Position numbers and translations under genes: made by a program. 64,000 bases of DNA from Jeongeupia naejangsanensis (lineage in GTDB: Bacteria > Pseudomonadota > Gammaproteobacteria > Burkholderiales > Chitinibacteraceae), in NCBI RefSeq assembly GCF_016865585.1, contig NZ_JAESND010000004.1, positions 236,396 to 300,395 of the forward strand, in the 5' to 3' direction. This document shows positions 43,280-52,435 of the stretch, piece by piece; the stretch's first letter is position 1, and each line of letters begins with the position of its first letter. Below the pieces are notes generated by a model. The model saw nothing but the letters and a program-made list of their open reading frames with translations. It searched no databases and was not told the DNA's origin.

Positions 43280-44380
43280 ATGTCCGGCAATTCGCTCGGT
43301 TTGTTGTTCACCGTCACCTCGTTCGGCGAATCGCACGGGCCGGGCATCGGCTGCATCGTCGATGGTTGCCCCCCGGGGCTGGCGCTGACGCTCGAAGACA
43401 TCCAGCTCGAGCTGGACCGTCGCAAGCCGGGGACCAGCCGCCACGTCACCCAGCGCAAGGAACCCGATACGGTCGAGATCCTCTCCGGCGTGTTCGAAGG
43501 CAAGACCACCGGCACGCCGATTGCGCTGCTGATCCGCAACCAGGACCAGCGCAGCCAGGACTACGGCAAGATCGTCGAGACCTTCCGCCCGGGCCACGCC
43601 GACTACACCTACTGGCACAAGTACGGCATCCGCGATTACCGCGGCGGTGGCCGCAGCTCGGCGCGCGAAACCGCGGTGCGCGTCGCCGCCGGCGCGATCG
43701 CCAAGAAGTGGCTGTCCGAGAAGTTCGGCATCGTCATCCGCGGCTACATGAGCCAGCTCGGCGAGATCGAGATCCCGTTCGAAAGCTGGGACCAGGTCGG
43801 CGACAACGCCTTCTTCGCGCCGAACAACGCCATCGTGCCGCAGCTCGAGGACTACATGGACCTCGTTCGCAGCGAGCGCGATTCGGTCGGCGCCAGGATC
43901 ACCGTCGTTGCCGAGAACGTGCCGGTCGGCTGGGGCGAGCCGGTGTACGACCGCCTCGACGCCGACATCGCCTACAACATGATGAACATCAACGCGGTGA
44001 AGGGCGTCGAGATCGGCGCCGGTTTCGCCAGCGTCGCGCAGCGCGGCTCGGTGCACTGCGACGAGCTGACGCCGCAGGGCTTTGCGACCAACCACGCCGG
44101 TGGCGTGCTCGGCGGCATTTCCAGCGGTCAGGATATCGTCGTCAATCTCGCGGTCAAACCGACATCGAGCATCGCGCAGGAACGCCGTTCGATCGACAAG
44201 CAGGGCAACCCGGTGATGATGGCCACGACCGGTCGCCACGACCCCTGCGTCGGCATCCGCGCGACGCCGATCGCCGAGGCGATGCTGGCGCTGACGCTGA
44301 TCGACCACGCATTGCGCCACCGTGCCCAGTGCGGCGATGTCGTCGTCGATACGCCGCGCATTCCCGGCAAGATTGCCTGA
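43280..44380 (+). CDS. aroC: Chorismate synthase
   Basis: Last step of the shikimate pathway: 5-enolpyruvylshikimate 3-phosphate to chorismate, needing reduced FMN. 366 residues. Signature regions [51 protein letters not shown] and the C-terminal [15 protein letters not shown] are intact. The ATG at 43280 matches the family N-terminus. A lipoprotein gene follows 14 bases later. Confidence 0.98.
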   Translation: MSGNSLGLLFTVTSFGESHGPGIGCIVDGCPPGLALTLEDIQLELDRRKPGTSRHVTQRKEPDTVEILSGVFEGKTTGTPIALLIRNQDQRSQDYGKIVETFRPGHADYTYWHKYGIRDYRGGGRSSARETAVRVAAGAIAKKWLSEKFGIVIRGYMSQLGEIEIPFESWDQVGDNAFFAPNNAIVPQLEDYMDLVRSERDSVGARITVVAENVPVGWGEPVYDRLDADIAYNMMNINAVKGVEIGAGFASVAQRGSVHCDELTPQGFATNHAGGVLGGISSGQDIVVNLAVKPTSSIAQERRSIDKQGNPVMMATTGRHDPCVGIRATPIAEAMLALTLIDHALRHRAQCGDVVVDTPRIPGKIA

Positions 44381-44394
44381 GCGGAGAACCTGAA

Positions 44395-45036
44395 ATGCGT
44401 GCGCTTGTCCTCATGGCCCTGCTGGCGCTGCTCGCCGGCTGCGCGACGTCACCACCGACGTTCAACGCCGAGGTCAGCGTGCGTCACCAGATCGCGTCCG
44501 ATGTCGCCGGCAAGCGCTTCGCGTTCAAGCGCGACGCCAGTCAGGCGCAGAGCCTGCTGCAGCGACAGGTCGAACACGATGTCGCCGTCGCGCTCGAAGG
44601 CTACGGCCTGACGCTCGACAGCAATGCGTCGCGCGCGGACTGGCTGGTCGAACTCGCCTACGGGATCGACGACGGCAAGACCGTCACCTACAACCAGCCG
44701 GTCTGGGGCACGACCTATTACACCTACTACCGGCGCGTCTACAGCGGCAACAACTACGTCATCGTGCCGTACTACTATCCGAGCACCGAGGTCGTCGGCT
44801 CGCAATCCGTGTCCGAAGTGGTCTACACGCGCTATCTCGCGGTCGACGTATTCGATCGCAAGGCGCTGGCGGGCAACGAGTTCGCCAAACTGTACGAAGG
44901 CGAGGCGAAGAACCGCAGCGCGAGCCAGCAGTTCGACAATGCGCTGCCGTATCTGACACGCGCGCTGTTCCAGACCTTCCCCGGCACGGCCGGAACGCGC
45001 ACGGTCAGGTTGCCGCTGCCACCGGTACAGCCCTGA
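44395..45036 (+). CDS. DUF4136 family lipoprotein
   Basis: 213 residues. Lipoprotein signal with lipobox LAGC (Cys16). The mature part has the DUF4136 pattern with an odd Tyr-rich stretch near residues 103-125 (TTYYTYYRRVY and VPYYYP). Relatives are envelope lipoproteins of unknown function. It may be co-transcribed with aroC. Confidence 0.85.
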   Translation: MRALVLMALLALLAGCATSPPTFNAEVSVRHQIASDVAGKRFAFKRDASQAQSLLQRQVEHDVAVALEGYGLTLDSNASRADWLVELAYGIDDGKTVTYNQPVWGTTYYTYYRRVYSGNNYVIVPYYYPSTEVVGSQSVSEVVYTRYLAVDVFDRKALAGNEFAKLYEGEAKNRSASQQFDNALPYLTRALFQTFPGTAGTRTVRLPLPPVQP

Positions 45037-45093
45037 GCGCATGACGCTGTCGCTTGGTGGGCGCGCTGTGCCGTACCCGTTCGGGGGCTGCTG

Positions 45094-45642
45094 ATGCCAC
45101 TGCAGCATCGGGTCATGGACGAAGGCACCGGCGTATGGAAACCGGTGCCGATGTCGTCGGTGGTCATGGTGCTGCTGCTTGCCGTATGGCTCCTGTATTT
45201 CGCACTGAGCGGCGACCGCTGGGTGCCGCTGCTGGACGGGGCCAACCTGCTGTTTCACGAAGCAGGTCACCCGGTCTTCGGGGTAATGTCCGAGCGCCTG
45301 ATGGTTTACGGCGGTACGCTGGGGCAGCTGGTGTTCCCGCTGGCGGTGCTGTACCAGTTCCGTCGTCAGCGCGATGCGGTCGGTAGTACGGTGGCCGTCA
45401 TCTGGCTGGGAGAAAACGGTTTGAACATCGGCCGTTACATGGCCGATGCGCGTGCGCAGCTGTTGCCGCTGGTGGGGAATGGCGACCGCTTGCACGACTG
45501 GACGGAAATCCTCTCGCGCCGGGGATTGTTGCGTTTCGATACCATGCTCGGTAGCCTGCTTCGGCTGCTGAGCGTGCTGCTGATTCTGGCGGCGCTGGTC
45601 TGGCTGTTTCAGCAGGCCCGGCGCGCCAAACCGATGGATTGA
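45094..45642 (+). CDS. Membrane protein with HEAGH motif
   Basis: 182 residues. Hydrophobic segments at about 21-40, 75-92 and 155-175. The motif LLFHEAGH (about residues 52-59) has the HExxH form of a zinc metallopeptidase, sitting next to a membrane helix. I do not recognise the family, and a third zinc ligand cannot be assigned. It lies between the DUF4136 lipoprotein and hpnD, ten bases before the latter. Confidence 0.78.
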   Translation: MPLQHRVMDEGTGVWKPVPMSSVVMVLLLAVWLLYFALSGDRWVPLLDGANLLFHEAGHPVFGVMSERLMVYGGTLGQLVFPLAVLYQFRRQRDAVGSTVAVIWLGENGLNIGRYMADARAQLLPLVGNGDRLHDWTEILSRRGLLRFDTMLGSLLRLLSVLLILAALVWLFQQARRAKPMD

Positions 45643-45651
45643 AGACTGACT

Positions 45652-46488
45652 GTGACACCGGATCAATATTGCGAAGACAAGGCCGCCAAGAGCGGTTCCA
45701 GCTTCTACTACAGCTTCCGCTTCCTGCCCGAAGAAAAACGCCGTGCGATCACCGCGCTGTATGCGTTCTGTCGCGAGGTCGACGACGTGGTCGACGAGAC
45801 CCATGACGAAGGCGTCGCGCGCACCACGCTGAATTGGTGGCGAGGCGAGGTCGACCAGCTCTATGCAGGCAGCCCGCAGCACCCGGTGACGCGCGCGCTG
45901 CTGCCGGTGCTCAAGACCTTCAACCTGAGCCGCGAGCATTTCCTCGAAATCATCGACGGCATGGAAATGGATCTCGACCAGGCGCGCTACGCCAGCTTCA
46001 AGGACCTGCAGCTCTATTGCTACCGTGTCGCCTCGGTCGTCGGGCTGATGGCCGCCGAGATCTTCGGCTACACCGATCGCAAGACGCTCAAGTACGCGCA
46101 CGATCTCGGCATCGCCTTCCAGCTGACCAACATCATCCGCGATGTCGGCGAGGACGCGCGTCGCGGCCGGCTCTACCTGCCGGTCGACGAGCTGCAGCGT
46201 TTCAACGTACCCGCTGCCGACGTGTTCAACTTCCGCCAGACCGCCGAGTTCAAGTCGCTGATGGCGTTCCAGATCGACCGCGCCGAACAGTACTACCGCC
46301 AGGCGTTCGAGCTGCTGCCCAAGGCCGACCGCAAGGCGCAGCGTCCGGGCCTGCTGATGGCGGCGATCTACCGCGCGACACTCGACGAAATCCGCCGCGA
46401 CGGTGCCGACAAGGTGCTGAACCAGCGCTTGAGCCTGACGCCGATCCGCAAGCTGTGGCTGGCGTGGCGCACCTGGTGGTTCGGCTGA
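45652..46488 (+). CDS. hpnD: Presqualene diphosphate synthase HpnD
   Basis: Squalene/phytoene synthase family enzyme that condenses two farnesyl diphosphates to presqualene diphosphate in bacterial hopanoid synthesis. 278 residues. The Asp-rich motifs are at 44-48 (DDVVD) and later in IIRDVGEDARRGR. The FxxDxxD-like first motif and YCYRVASVVGLM are typical. Starts at GTG 45652. HpnC is not in the window; hpnE follows after a 300-base spacer. Distinguishing HpnD from HpnC or HpnF by eye is likely but not certain. Confidence 0.9.
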   Translation: MTPDQYCEDKAAKSGSSFYYSFRFLPEEKRRAITALYAFCREVDDVVDETHDEGVARTTLNWWRGEVDQLYAGSPQHPVTRALLPVLKTFNLSREHFLEIIDGMEMDLDQARYASFKDLQLYCYRVASVVGLMAAEIFGYTDRKTLKYAHDLGIAFQLTNIIRDVGEDARRGRLYLPVDELQRFNVPAADVFNFRQTAEFKSLMAFQIDRAEQYYRQAFELLPKADRKAQRPGLLMAAIYRATLDEIRRDGADKVLNQRLSLTPIRKLWLAWRTWWFG

Positions 46489-46788
46489 AAATCCGCGCAT
46501 GAACCTGCTGCGCACACGCAGGGCTGCGTTGTGCGCTTCTCGCCATCCTCATGGGCCACATGCCCATTCCGGTGGCTGCGATGCTGACGCCTTGCCCCGC
46601 ACGTGCTCGCGGCGGTTCCTGCACGGATTTTTGCCGGATGGCGTGGCCATGATTTTTGCGAGCTGCGGTAGCGCTCGAAATCTTGTCCTTCGGACTCGCC
46701 GAAGCCGGTCGCTCCGCGCTGCGGTGCGCTACTTGAGGAGCCGGGTTCAGCGGCGACACAACCGTTTGATCTCCACATCGTCCATTCA
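46489..46788. other. 300-base hairpin-rich spacer between hpnD and hpnE
   Basis: No gene fits. Three inverted repeats are clear: GCGCACACGCAG with CTGCGTTGTGCGC (46510-46536, one bulge), ATGGGC/GCCCAT (46551-46567), and CTTCGG/CCGAAG (46688-46704). The block interrupts an otherwise tight gene string. It may be a dispersed intergenic repeat or a processed RNA element. Confidence 0.5.
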
Positions 46789-48084
46789 ATGAAAACAAAA
46801 CACATCGCCGTCCTCGGTGGCGGTTACGCCGGCATGGCTGCGGCGGTCGAGCTGGCCGATGCCGGCCTGCGGGTCATGGTGTTCGAAGCCGGGCCGGTGC
46901 TCGGTGGCCGGGCGCGGCGGGTCAGCATCGACGATCGCGAGATCGACAACGGCCAGCACCTGCTGATCGGCGCGTATTCCGAGCTGCTGGGGCTGATGCG
47001 CCGCGTCGGCGTCGACCCGGACGCTGCCTTCCTGCGCACGCCGCTCGATCTGGCCGTTGTGCCGGGCTTCCGGCTGCGTGCGCCGCGTTTGCCTGCGCCG
47101 CTGCATCTGGCTGCTGCGCTGATTGGCGCGCAGGGGCTGAGCTGGCCCGAGCGCTGGGCGCTGATCCGGGCGATGCGTGCAGCCGAGGGCGCGCGCTGGC
47201 GGCTGGAGCCCGATCTGCCGGTCGCAGACTGGCTGAACGCGCAGCGGCAGCCTGAAAGGCTGGTCGATGCATTCTGGCGGCCGCTGACCGTCGCGGCGCT
47301 GAATACGCCGCTGGAAACCGCATCGACGCAGGTGTTGTTCAATGTGCTGCGCGACAGCCTCGGCGGGTCGCGTCCGGCATCCGATCTGCTGTTTCCGAAG
47401 CTCGATTTCTCCGCACTGTTTCCCGATGCCGCTGCCGCCTACGTGGCGGCGCGTGGTGGCGAGGTCCGTCTGGGCACGTCGGCCAAGCAGATCGAGCGTG
47501 ACGGCGACGGCTGGCGGGTCAATGGCGAGGCTTTCGACGGCGTGATCTGCGCCTTGCCACCACACCGTGCCGGTATGGTGCTCGACGGCGTCGATGCGGC
47601 GCTGGTCACGCGACTGGCCGCGTGGGACTACCAGCCCATCGTCACCGTCTATCTGCAGTACCCGGCTTCGGTGACCCTGTCACAGCCGATGCTCGGCATC
47701 GCCGCCGGGATCAGCCAGTGGATCTTCGATCGCGGTCGGACGCACGATCAACCGGGCCTGATCGCCGTGGTGCTGTCGGCGCGTGGCGCGCATTCGGCAT
47801 GGACACAGGCGCAACTGGTTGCCGAAGTCGTCACCGAGCTGGATGCACACTTCGGCTGGGGCGAGCCGGGCTGGCGGCGGGTGATCGCCGAAAAGCGCGC
47901 GACCTTTGCCGCGACGCCGGGTCTCTGGCGTCCGGCCAATGCGACCGGCGAGCCGACCCTGTGGCTGGCCGGTGATTACACCGCCGGCGACTATCCGGCT
48001 ACGCTCGAAGGCGCAATCCGCAGCGGCCAGACGGCGAGCCGTGGGATAATCGCTGCATTCACGAAAGCGGAAACAACGACATGA
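46789..48084 (+). CDS. hpnE: Hydroxysqualene dehydroxylase HpnE
   Basis: FAD-dependent amine-oxidase-fold enzyme that reduces hydroxysqualene to squalene. 431 residues. The dinucleotide-binding motif VLGGGYAGMAAAVELA (G10-x-G12-x2-G15) and the following Glu in VFEAGPVLGGRAR mark the FAD site. The C-terminal LAGDYTAGDYPATLEGAIRSGQ closes it. Hydroxysqualene is made by HpnC from the HpnD product. It overlaps the next gene by four bases (ATGA). Confidence 0.92.
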   Translation: MKTKHIAVLGGGYAGMAAAVELADAGLRVMVFEAGPVLGGRARRVSIDDREIDNGQHLLIGAYSELLGLMRRVGVDPDAAFLRTPLDLAVVPGFRLRAPRLPAPLHLAAALIGAQGLSWPERWALIRAMRAAEGARWRLEPDLPVADWLNAQRQPERLVDAFWRPLTVAALNTPLETASTQVLFNVLRDSLGGSRPASDLLFPKLDFSALFPDAAAAYVAARGGEVRLGTSAKQIERDGDGWRVNGEAFDGVICALPPHRAGMVLDGVDAALVTRLAAWDYQPIVTVYLQYPASVTLSQPMLGIAAGISQWIFDRGRTHDQPGLIAVVLSARGAHSAWTQAQLVAEVVTELDAHFGWGEPGWRRVIAEKRATFAATPGLWRPANATGEPTLWLAGDYTAGDYPATLEGAIRSGQTASRGIIAAFTKAETTT

Positions 48085-48833
48085 GCGAGTGGAAAGATTA
48101 TCAGGTGCCTGCCGACGCCTTTACCGGCCGGGTCATTCTCGTCACCGGTGCCGGCCAGGGCGTGGGCGCCGCAGCGGCGCGCGCGCTGGCGCGGCAGGGG
48201 GCGACGGTCATCCTGCTCGGCCGCAGCGAAAAGAAACTGACCCGCGTCTACGACGACATCGTTGCCGCCGGCGGACCCGAACCGGCAGCGGTGCCGATGG
48301 ATCTGGCCAAAATCGGCGAGTCGGAGATCGCCCAGCTCGGTGTGCTGATCAACAAGGAATTCGGCCGGCTCGACGGCATCCTGCATGCTGCCAACGGTTT
48401 CACCTTCCTGTCGCCGCTGTCGAACCAGAAGCTCGACGAATGGGTCGAGCAGTTCCGCGTCAACGTCGCTGCGCCGTTCGCGATCACCCGTGGCCTGATG
48501 CCGCTGCTGACGCAGGCGCCCGACGCCGCCGTACTGGTGATCGGCGAGGAGCACGCGCTCGACGCCAAGGCGTACTGGGGCGGATTCAGCGTGTCGAAGA
48601 TCGGCCAGCAGAACTGGGTCAGGATCGCCGCCGACGAGTGGGAGGCATATCCGCAACTGCGAATCAACTGGCTGATCCCGGGGGCGATCCATTCGCCGTT
48701 CCGCACCAAGTCGCATCCGGGCGAATCGCCGGAGACGCTGCCCGCGATCGAAGCCCTTGTTCCGTCACTGCTTTACTGGCTCGGGCCTGCAAGCCATGGC
48801 CAGAGCGGCCAGACGCTGATGTTCAAAAATTAA
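48081..48833 (+). CDS. SDR family protein (YciK-like) with altered catalytic residues
   Basis: 250 residues, Rossmann fold. The NAD(P) site TGAGQGVGAAAARAL is intact, as is the Asn region AANGFTF. At the place of the YxxxK motif the sequence is FSVSK, so Phe stands where the catalytic Tyr is expected. The usual catalytic Ser region reads VLVIGEEHALD without an obvious Ser. It may therefore bind nucleotide without classic SDR chemistry. Overlaps hpnE by four bases, suggesting co-expression. Confidence 0.88.
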   Translation: MSEWKDYQVPADAFTGRVILVTGAGQGVGAAAARALARQGATVILLGRSEKKLTRVYDDIVAAGGPEPAAVPMDLAKIGESEIAQLGVLINKEFGRLDGILHAANGFTFLSPLSNQKLDEWVEQFRVNVAAPFAITRGLMPLLTQAPDAAVLVIGEEHALDAKAYWGGFSVSKIGQQNWVRIAADEWEAYPQLRINWLIPGAIHSPFRTKSHPGESPETLPAIEALVPSLLYWLGPASHGQSGQTLMFKN

Positions 48834-48874
48834 GCAAATGGAATGTCAATATTTACTATGAACTTATTGCGAAA

Positions 48875-49003
48875 ATGAGACACTTATACGTGTGACTCGG
48901 GCGCAAGCCCGGAGCAAATCGGTTTGAGCGAAGCCGTTTTGCTTGAGCGTCTCATCTCTCCCTGTAGCAAGTTCCACCCCGCCGCGTGCGGGGTGTTTTT
49001 TTG
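48875..49003 (+). ncRNA. Candidate structured RNA ending in a terminator
   Basis: Outer stem ATGAGAC (48875-48881) with GTCTCAT (48949-48955) encloses a GCAA-capped hairpin CGGGC/GCCCG (48898-48911). It also encloses a long hairpin: AGCAAA/TTTGCT plus CGGTTT/AAGCCG-type pairing with loop GAGCG, 48913-48943. An intrinsic terminator follows at 48974. AGCAA recurs at 48966-48970 and could compete for the same TTGCT strand, as in a switch. AT-rich DNA with TACTAT (48854) precedes it. It could be a small RNA or a leader of the TPR gene. Confidence 0.5.
48974..49003 (+). terminator. Rho-independent terminator
   Basis: CACCCCGCC-GCGT-GCGGGGTG followed by seven T. It lies 53 bases before the TPR gene and ends either the SDR transcript or a separate small RNA. 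Confidence 0.85.
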
Positions 49004-49055
49004 CCCGTGTGCCTTGCAAGGCCGTGCTAGCCTCGGGTTCACAGGAGGGGCAGGG

Positions 49056-49382
49056 ATGAACAAGGATGCATTGCTGAACATGCTGGCGAGCGGACGTGAC
49101 AACCCCATGTTGCGGTTGTCGCTCGGTACGCTGTATCTGGGCGAGGACGATGCGGTCACGGCGGCCGAATACCTGCGCAAGGCCATCGAACTCGACCCGG
49201 CGTATTCGGCCGCGTACAAGCTGCTCGGCAAGGCGCTGCTGCAGGCAGGCCGGACCGATGATGCCGAGGCCGCATGGCATGACGGGCTGGCAGTGGCCGA
49301 ACGCCGTGGCGACATGCAGACCGTGCGCGAAATCACGGTCTTCCTCAAGCGCATCGCCAAGGCGCGCAACGCGCCCGACTGA
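49056..49382 (+). CDS. Small TPR-repeat protein
   Basis: 108 residues with two or three tetratricopeptide repeats (about 20-85): LRLSLGTLYLGEDDAVTAAE, LRKAIELDPAYSAAYKLLGKA and LLQAGRTDDAEAAWHDGL. No signal peptide, so probably a cytoplasmic protein-binding scaffold. ATG 49056 has AGGAGGGG upstream; an in-frame start at 48924 would run through the terminator. Function unknown. Confidence 0.85.
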   Translation: MNKDALLNMLASGRDNPMLRLSLGTLYLGEDDAVTAAEYLRKAIELDPAYSAAYKLLGKALLQAGRTDDAEAAWHDGLAVAERRGDMQTVREITVFLKRIAKARNAPD

Positions 49383-49466
49383 GTCGCACCGGCGGGCCAT
49401 TTTGCCGGGATGCGGCACGGCGTTGCCGGTACAATCCGGCATGCGATTCTTTCCCCGTTTTCCGTC

Positions 49467-51422
49467 ATGACGCTTGCCGAGCTTTTCGCCGACAACGGCC
49501 CGCTGGCCGAGGCTTTTCCCGGCTACAAGCTGCGCCCGCAACAGCTGCAGATGGCCGAGGCCGTCGAGTCCACGCTGAACGAGCGCGGCCAGCTGATCGC
49601 CGAGGCCGGTACCGGCACCGGCAAGACCTTTGCCTACCTCGTGCCGGCGCTGCTGTCCGGCGGCAAGGTCATCGTTTCGACCGGTACCAAGACACTGCAG
49701 GACCAGCTGTTCGCCCGCGACATTCCGACCGTGCGCGACATCCTGAAGGTGCCGGTGACGATCGCGCTGCTGAAGGGGCGTGCCAACTACGTCTGCCATT
49801 ACCACCTTGAACAGGCGCGTCACAACGGCCGCTTCCGCAGTCGCGAGGACATCGTCGACCTGCAGAAGATCGAGCACTACGCGAAACTGACCCAGTCCGG
49901 CGACAAGGCCGGCTGTACCGGCGTCGCGGAAAATGCGGCGATCTGGTCGCAGGTGACCAGCACGCGCGACAACTGCCTTGGCCAGGATTGCCCGCACCAC
50001 AAGGACTGCTTCGTGCTCAAGGCGCGCAAGGACGCGCAGGAGGCCGACGTCGTCGTCGTCAACCATCACCTGTTCTTCGCCGATGTCTGGCTGCGAGACG
50101 AAGGCGCGGGCGAGCTGCTGCCGGCGTGCAACGCGGTGATCTTCGACGAGGCGCACCAGCTGCCCGAAGTCGCCAGCCTGTTCTTCGGCGAAACGGTCGC
50201 ATCGGGCCAACTGGTCGAGCTGGCGCGCGATGCGCGCGCCGAGGCCTTGGTCGTGGCCAAGGATTACGTCCATCTGCCGCAGGCGGCCGAAGCGCTGGAA
50301 AAGGTCGTCCGCGACTTCCGGCTCGCGTTCCGGCCCGAGCCGGCCAAGCATCCGCAGCACGAACTGGCCGACAAGTACCCGAAGTACGCCGAGGCGCTGG
50401 ATGCGCTGGTGCTCAAGCTGACCGAACTTGCGGGACAGCTGGAAAAGCAGGCCGAGCGTGGCGAATCGCTGGCCAAGTGCTTCGAGCGCGCCAAGACGCT
50501 GCGCGAGACGCTGGCGGCATGGTGCGAGCCCGATGATTCCGATGCGGTGCACTGGATCGACATCACGCCGAACGGCTTCCTGCTGCACGCGACACCGCTG
50601 AACATCGCCGAACTGTTCCGCAAGCAGCTCTATGCCGGCCAGAAGGCCTGGGTGTTCGCGTCGGCGACGCTGGCGGTCAACAACAGCTTCAAGCACTTCC
50701 AACACGAGCTGGGCCTGTGGGACGCGCGCTGCGAAACCTGGGACAGCCCGTTCGATTACAAGCAGCAGGCCGCGCTCTACGTACCGCGCGACATGCCGCA
50801 AGCCAACTCGCCCGAGTTCACCGCCAAGGTGGTCGAGCGCGCCTGGCCGTTGCTGCAACTGACGCACGGCCACGCCTTCCTGCTGTTCACCTCGCTGCGG
50901 GCGATGCGCGAGGCGCACGAGCTGGTGACGCAACGGCTCAAGGACGCCGGGCTCGACTGGCCGGTGCTGTTGCAGGGGCAGGGCAGCCGGACCGAACTTC
51001 TGGACAAGTTCCGTGCCTCACCGAACGCGATCCTCGTCGCCAGCCAGACGTTCTGGGAAGGCATCGACGTGCGCGGCGAACAGCTGTCGCTGGTGGTGAT
51101 CGACAAGCTGCCGTTCTCGCCGCCGGATGATCCGGTGCTGTCGGCGCGCGTCGAACAGCTGGCGAAGGAGGGCCGCAACGCCTTCATCGACTACCAACTG
51201 CCGCACGCGGCGATCACGCTCAAGCAAGGCGCGGGGCGGCTGATCCGCGACGAGACCGACACCGGCATCCTGATGATTGCCGACAACCGGCTGGTCGACA
51301 AACCGTACGGCAAGGTGCTGTGGAAGAGCCTGCCGCCGATGTTCCGCACCCGCGAACTCGATACCGTTCAACGCTTCTTCGAGGCAAAGCGCCAGCATGG
51401 TCGCGAAACGCAAGACAACTAG
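49467..51422 (+). CDS. ATP-dependent DNA helicase, YoaA/DinG type (XPD-like Fe-S)
   Basis: 651 residues. Walker A AGTGTGKT (47-54), DEAH-type box (VIFDEAHQL) and motif VI (ITLKQGAGRLIRDETD) are present. Four cysteines, Cys110, Cys170, Cys175 and Cys181, are placed like the [4Fe-4S] ligands of XPD/DinG helicases. These 5'-3' helicases act in DNA repair. The short size and lack of an N-terminal exonuclease favour YoaA over DinG. Start ATG 49467. Its 3' end overlaps mltG by 26 bases. Confidence 0.93.
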   Translation: MTLAELFADNGPLAEAFPGYKLRPQQLQMAEAVESTLNERGQLIAEAGTGTGKTFAYLVPALLSGGKVIVSTGTKTLQDQLFARDIPTVRDILKVPVTIALLKGRANYVCHYHLEQARHNGRFRSREDIVDLQKIEHYAKLTQSGDKAGCTGVAENAAIWSQVTSTRDNCLGQDCPHHKDCFVLKARKDAQEADVVVVNHHLFFADVWLRDEGAGELLPACNAVIFDEAHQLPEVASLFFGETVASGQLVELARDARAEALVVAKDYVHLPQAAEALEKVVRDFRLAFRPEPAKHPQHELADKYPKYAEALDALVLKLTELAGQLEKQAERGESLAKCFERAKTLRETLAAWCEPDDSDAVHWIDITPNGFLLHATPLNIAELFRKQLYAGQKAWVFASATLAVNNSFKHFQHELGLWDARCETWDSPFDYKQQAALYVPRDMPQANSPEFTAKVVERAWPLLQLTHGHAFLLFTSLRAMREAHELVTQRLKDAGLDWPVLLQGQGSRTELLDKFRASPNAILVASQTFWEGIDVRGEQLSLVVIDKLPFSPPDDPVLSARVEQLAKEGRNAFIDYQLPHAAITLKQGAGRLIRDETDTGILMIADNRLVDKPYGKVLWKSLPPMFRTRELDTVQRFFEAKRQHGRETQDN

Positions 51423-52425
51423 AAAACAAGGCGGCTTTCTCCGGCGGCTCAAGCAGCTGGTGCTGCTGGTGCTCGTGCTGGCGATCGCGGCCGCGGGTGG
51501 CCTGTACTGGTACGCCACGACGCCGCAATCGCAGGCGGTGCCGCTGACCTTTAACGTCGGTCCCGGCAGCGTCACCCGCATCGCCGATCAGCTGGAGAAG
51601 CAGGGGGCGACCGATTCGGCCTTGCTGTTCCGCGTGCTGGCGCGGGTGTCGGGCAAGGAAACCAAACTCAAGGCCGGCGTCTACCGGATCGATGCGCCGA
51701 CCAGCCCTTGGGCGCTGATCGACAAGCTGGCGCGCGGCGACGTGATCGAAGTCGCGTTCACCATCGTCGAGGGCTGGGGCTGGCGCGATGTCCGCCGTGC
51801 ACTGGTCGCCGAAACGCAGCTCGGTAACGATCTCTCGTCGCTCGACGACGCGGCCTTGCTGAAGGCGCTGAAGATCGACGCCAGCAGCCCGGAAGGGCAG
51901 TTCTTTCCCGATACCTATCACGTGAATCCGGGCAGCTCGGAGCTTGCCCTGCTCGAACGCGCGCATGCGCGGATGCAGACCAAGCTCGATGCCGCCTGGG
52001 CGCAGCGCGCACCGGATCTGCCGCTCAAGTCGCCACAGGACGCGCTGATCATGGCGTCGCTGGTCGAAAAGGAAACCGGCCACGGCGGCGACCGGCCGAT
52101 GATCTCCGGCGTGTTCGCCAACCGGCTGAAGATCGGCATGCGGCTGCAGACCGATCCGACGGTGATTTACGGCATGGGCGAGGCGTACGCCGGCAAGCTG
52201 CGCAAGGTCGACCTGCAGACCGATACGCCGTACAACACCTACACCCGCGCGGGCCTGCCACCGACACCGATCGCCATGCCCGGCGAGGCTGCGCTGATTG
52301 CGGCGGTGCGGCCGGCGACGACGTCGGCGCTGTATTTCGTCTCGCGCGGAGACGGTACGTCGCAGTTCTCGACCAGCCTCGAGGAGCACAACAGCGCGGT
52401 GGACCGCTACATCCGCGGACGCTGA
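51397..52425 (+). CDS. mltG: Endolytic murein transglycosylase MltG
   Basis: Inner-membrane lytic transglycosylase that cuts nascent glycan strands and sets their length. 342 residues. One transmembrane helix (about 18-38) then a LysM-like region and the YceG catalytic domain. The catalytic Glu is Glu224 in SLVEKETG. Conserved QTDPTVIYG and PYNTYTRAGLPPTPI are intact. In many betaproteobacteria tmk and holB follow mltG; here a convergent HemG-like gene does. Confidence 0.96.
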   Translation: MVAKRKTTRKQGGFLRRLKQLVLLVLVLAIAAAGGLYWYATTPQSQAVPLTFNVGPGSVTRIADQLEKQGATDSALLFRVLARVSGKETKLKAGVYRIDAPTSPWALIDKLARGDVIEVAFTIVEGWGWRDVRRALVAETQLGNDLSSLDDAALLKALKIDASSPEGQFFPDTYHVNPGSSELALLERAHARMQTKLDAAWAQRAPDLPLKSPQDALIMASLVEKETGHGGDRPMISGVFANRLKIGMRLQTDPTVIYGMGEAYAGKLRKVDLQTDTPYNTYTRAGLPPTPIAMPGEAALIAAVRPATTSALYFVSRGDGTSQFSTSLEEHNSAVDRYIRGR

Positions 52426-52435
52426 GCGGCACGGC

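Noticed and set aside
46499..46792. Short frames on both strands between hpnD and hpnE
   Set aside because: The region is dominated by inverted repeats and the translations look like random basic peptides.
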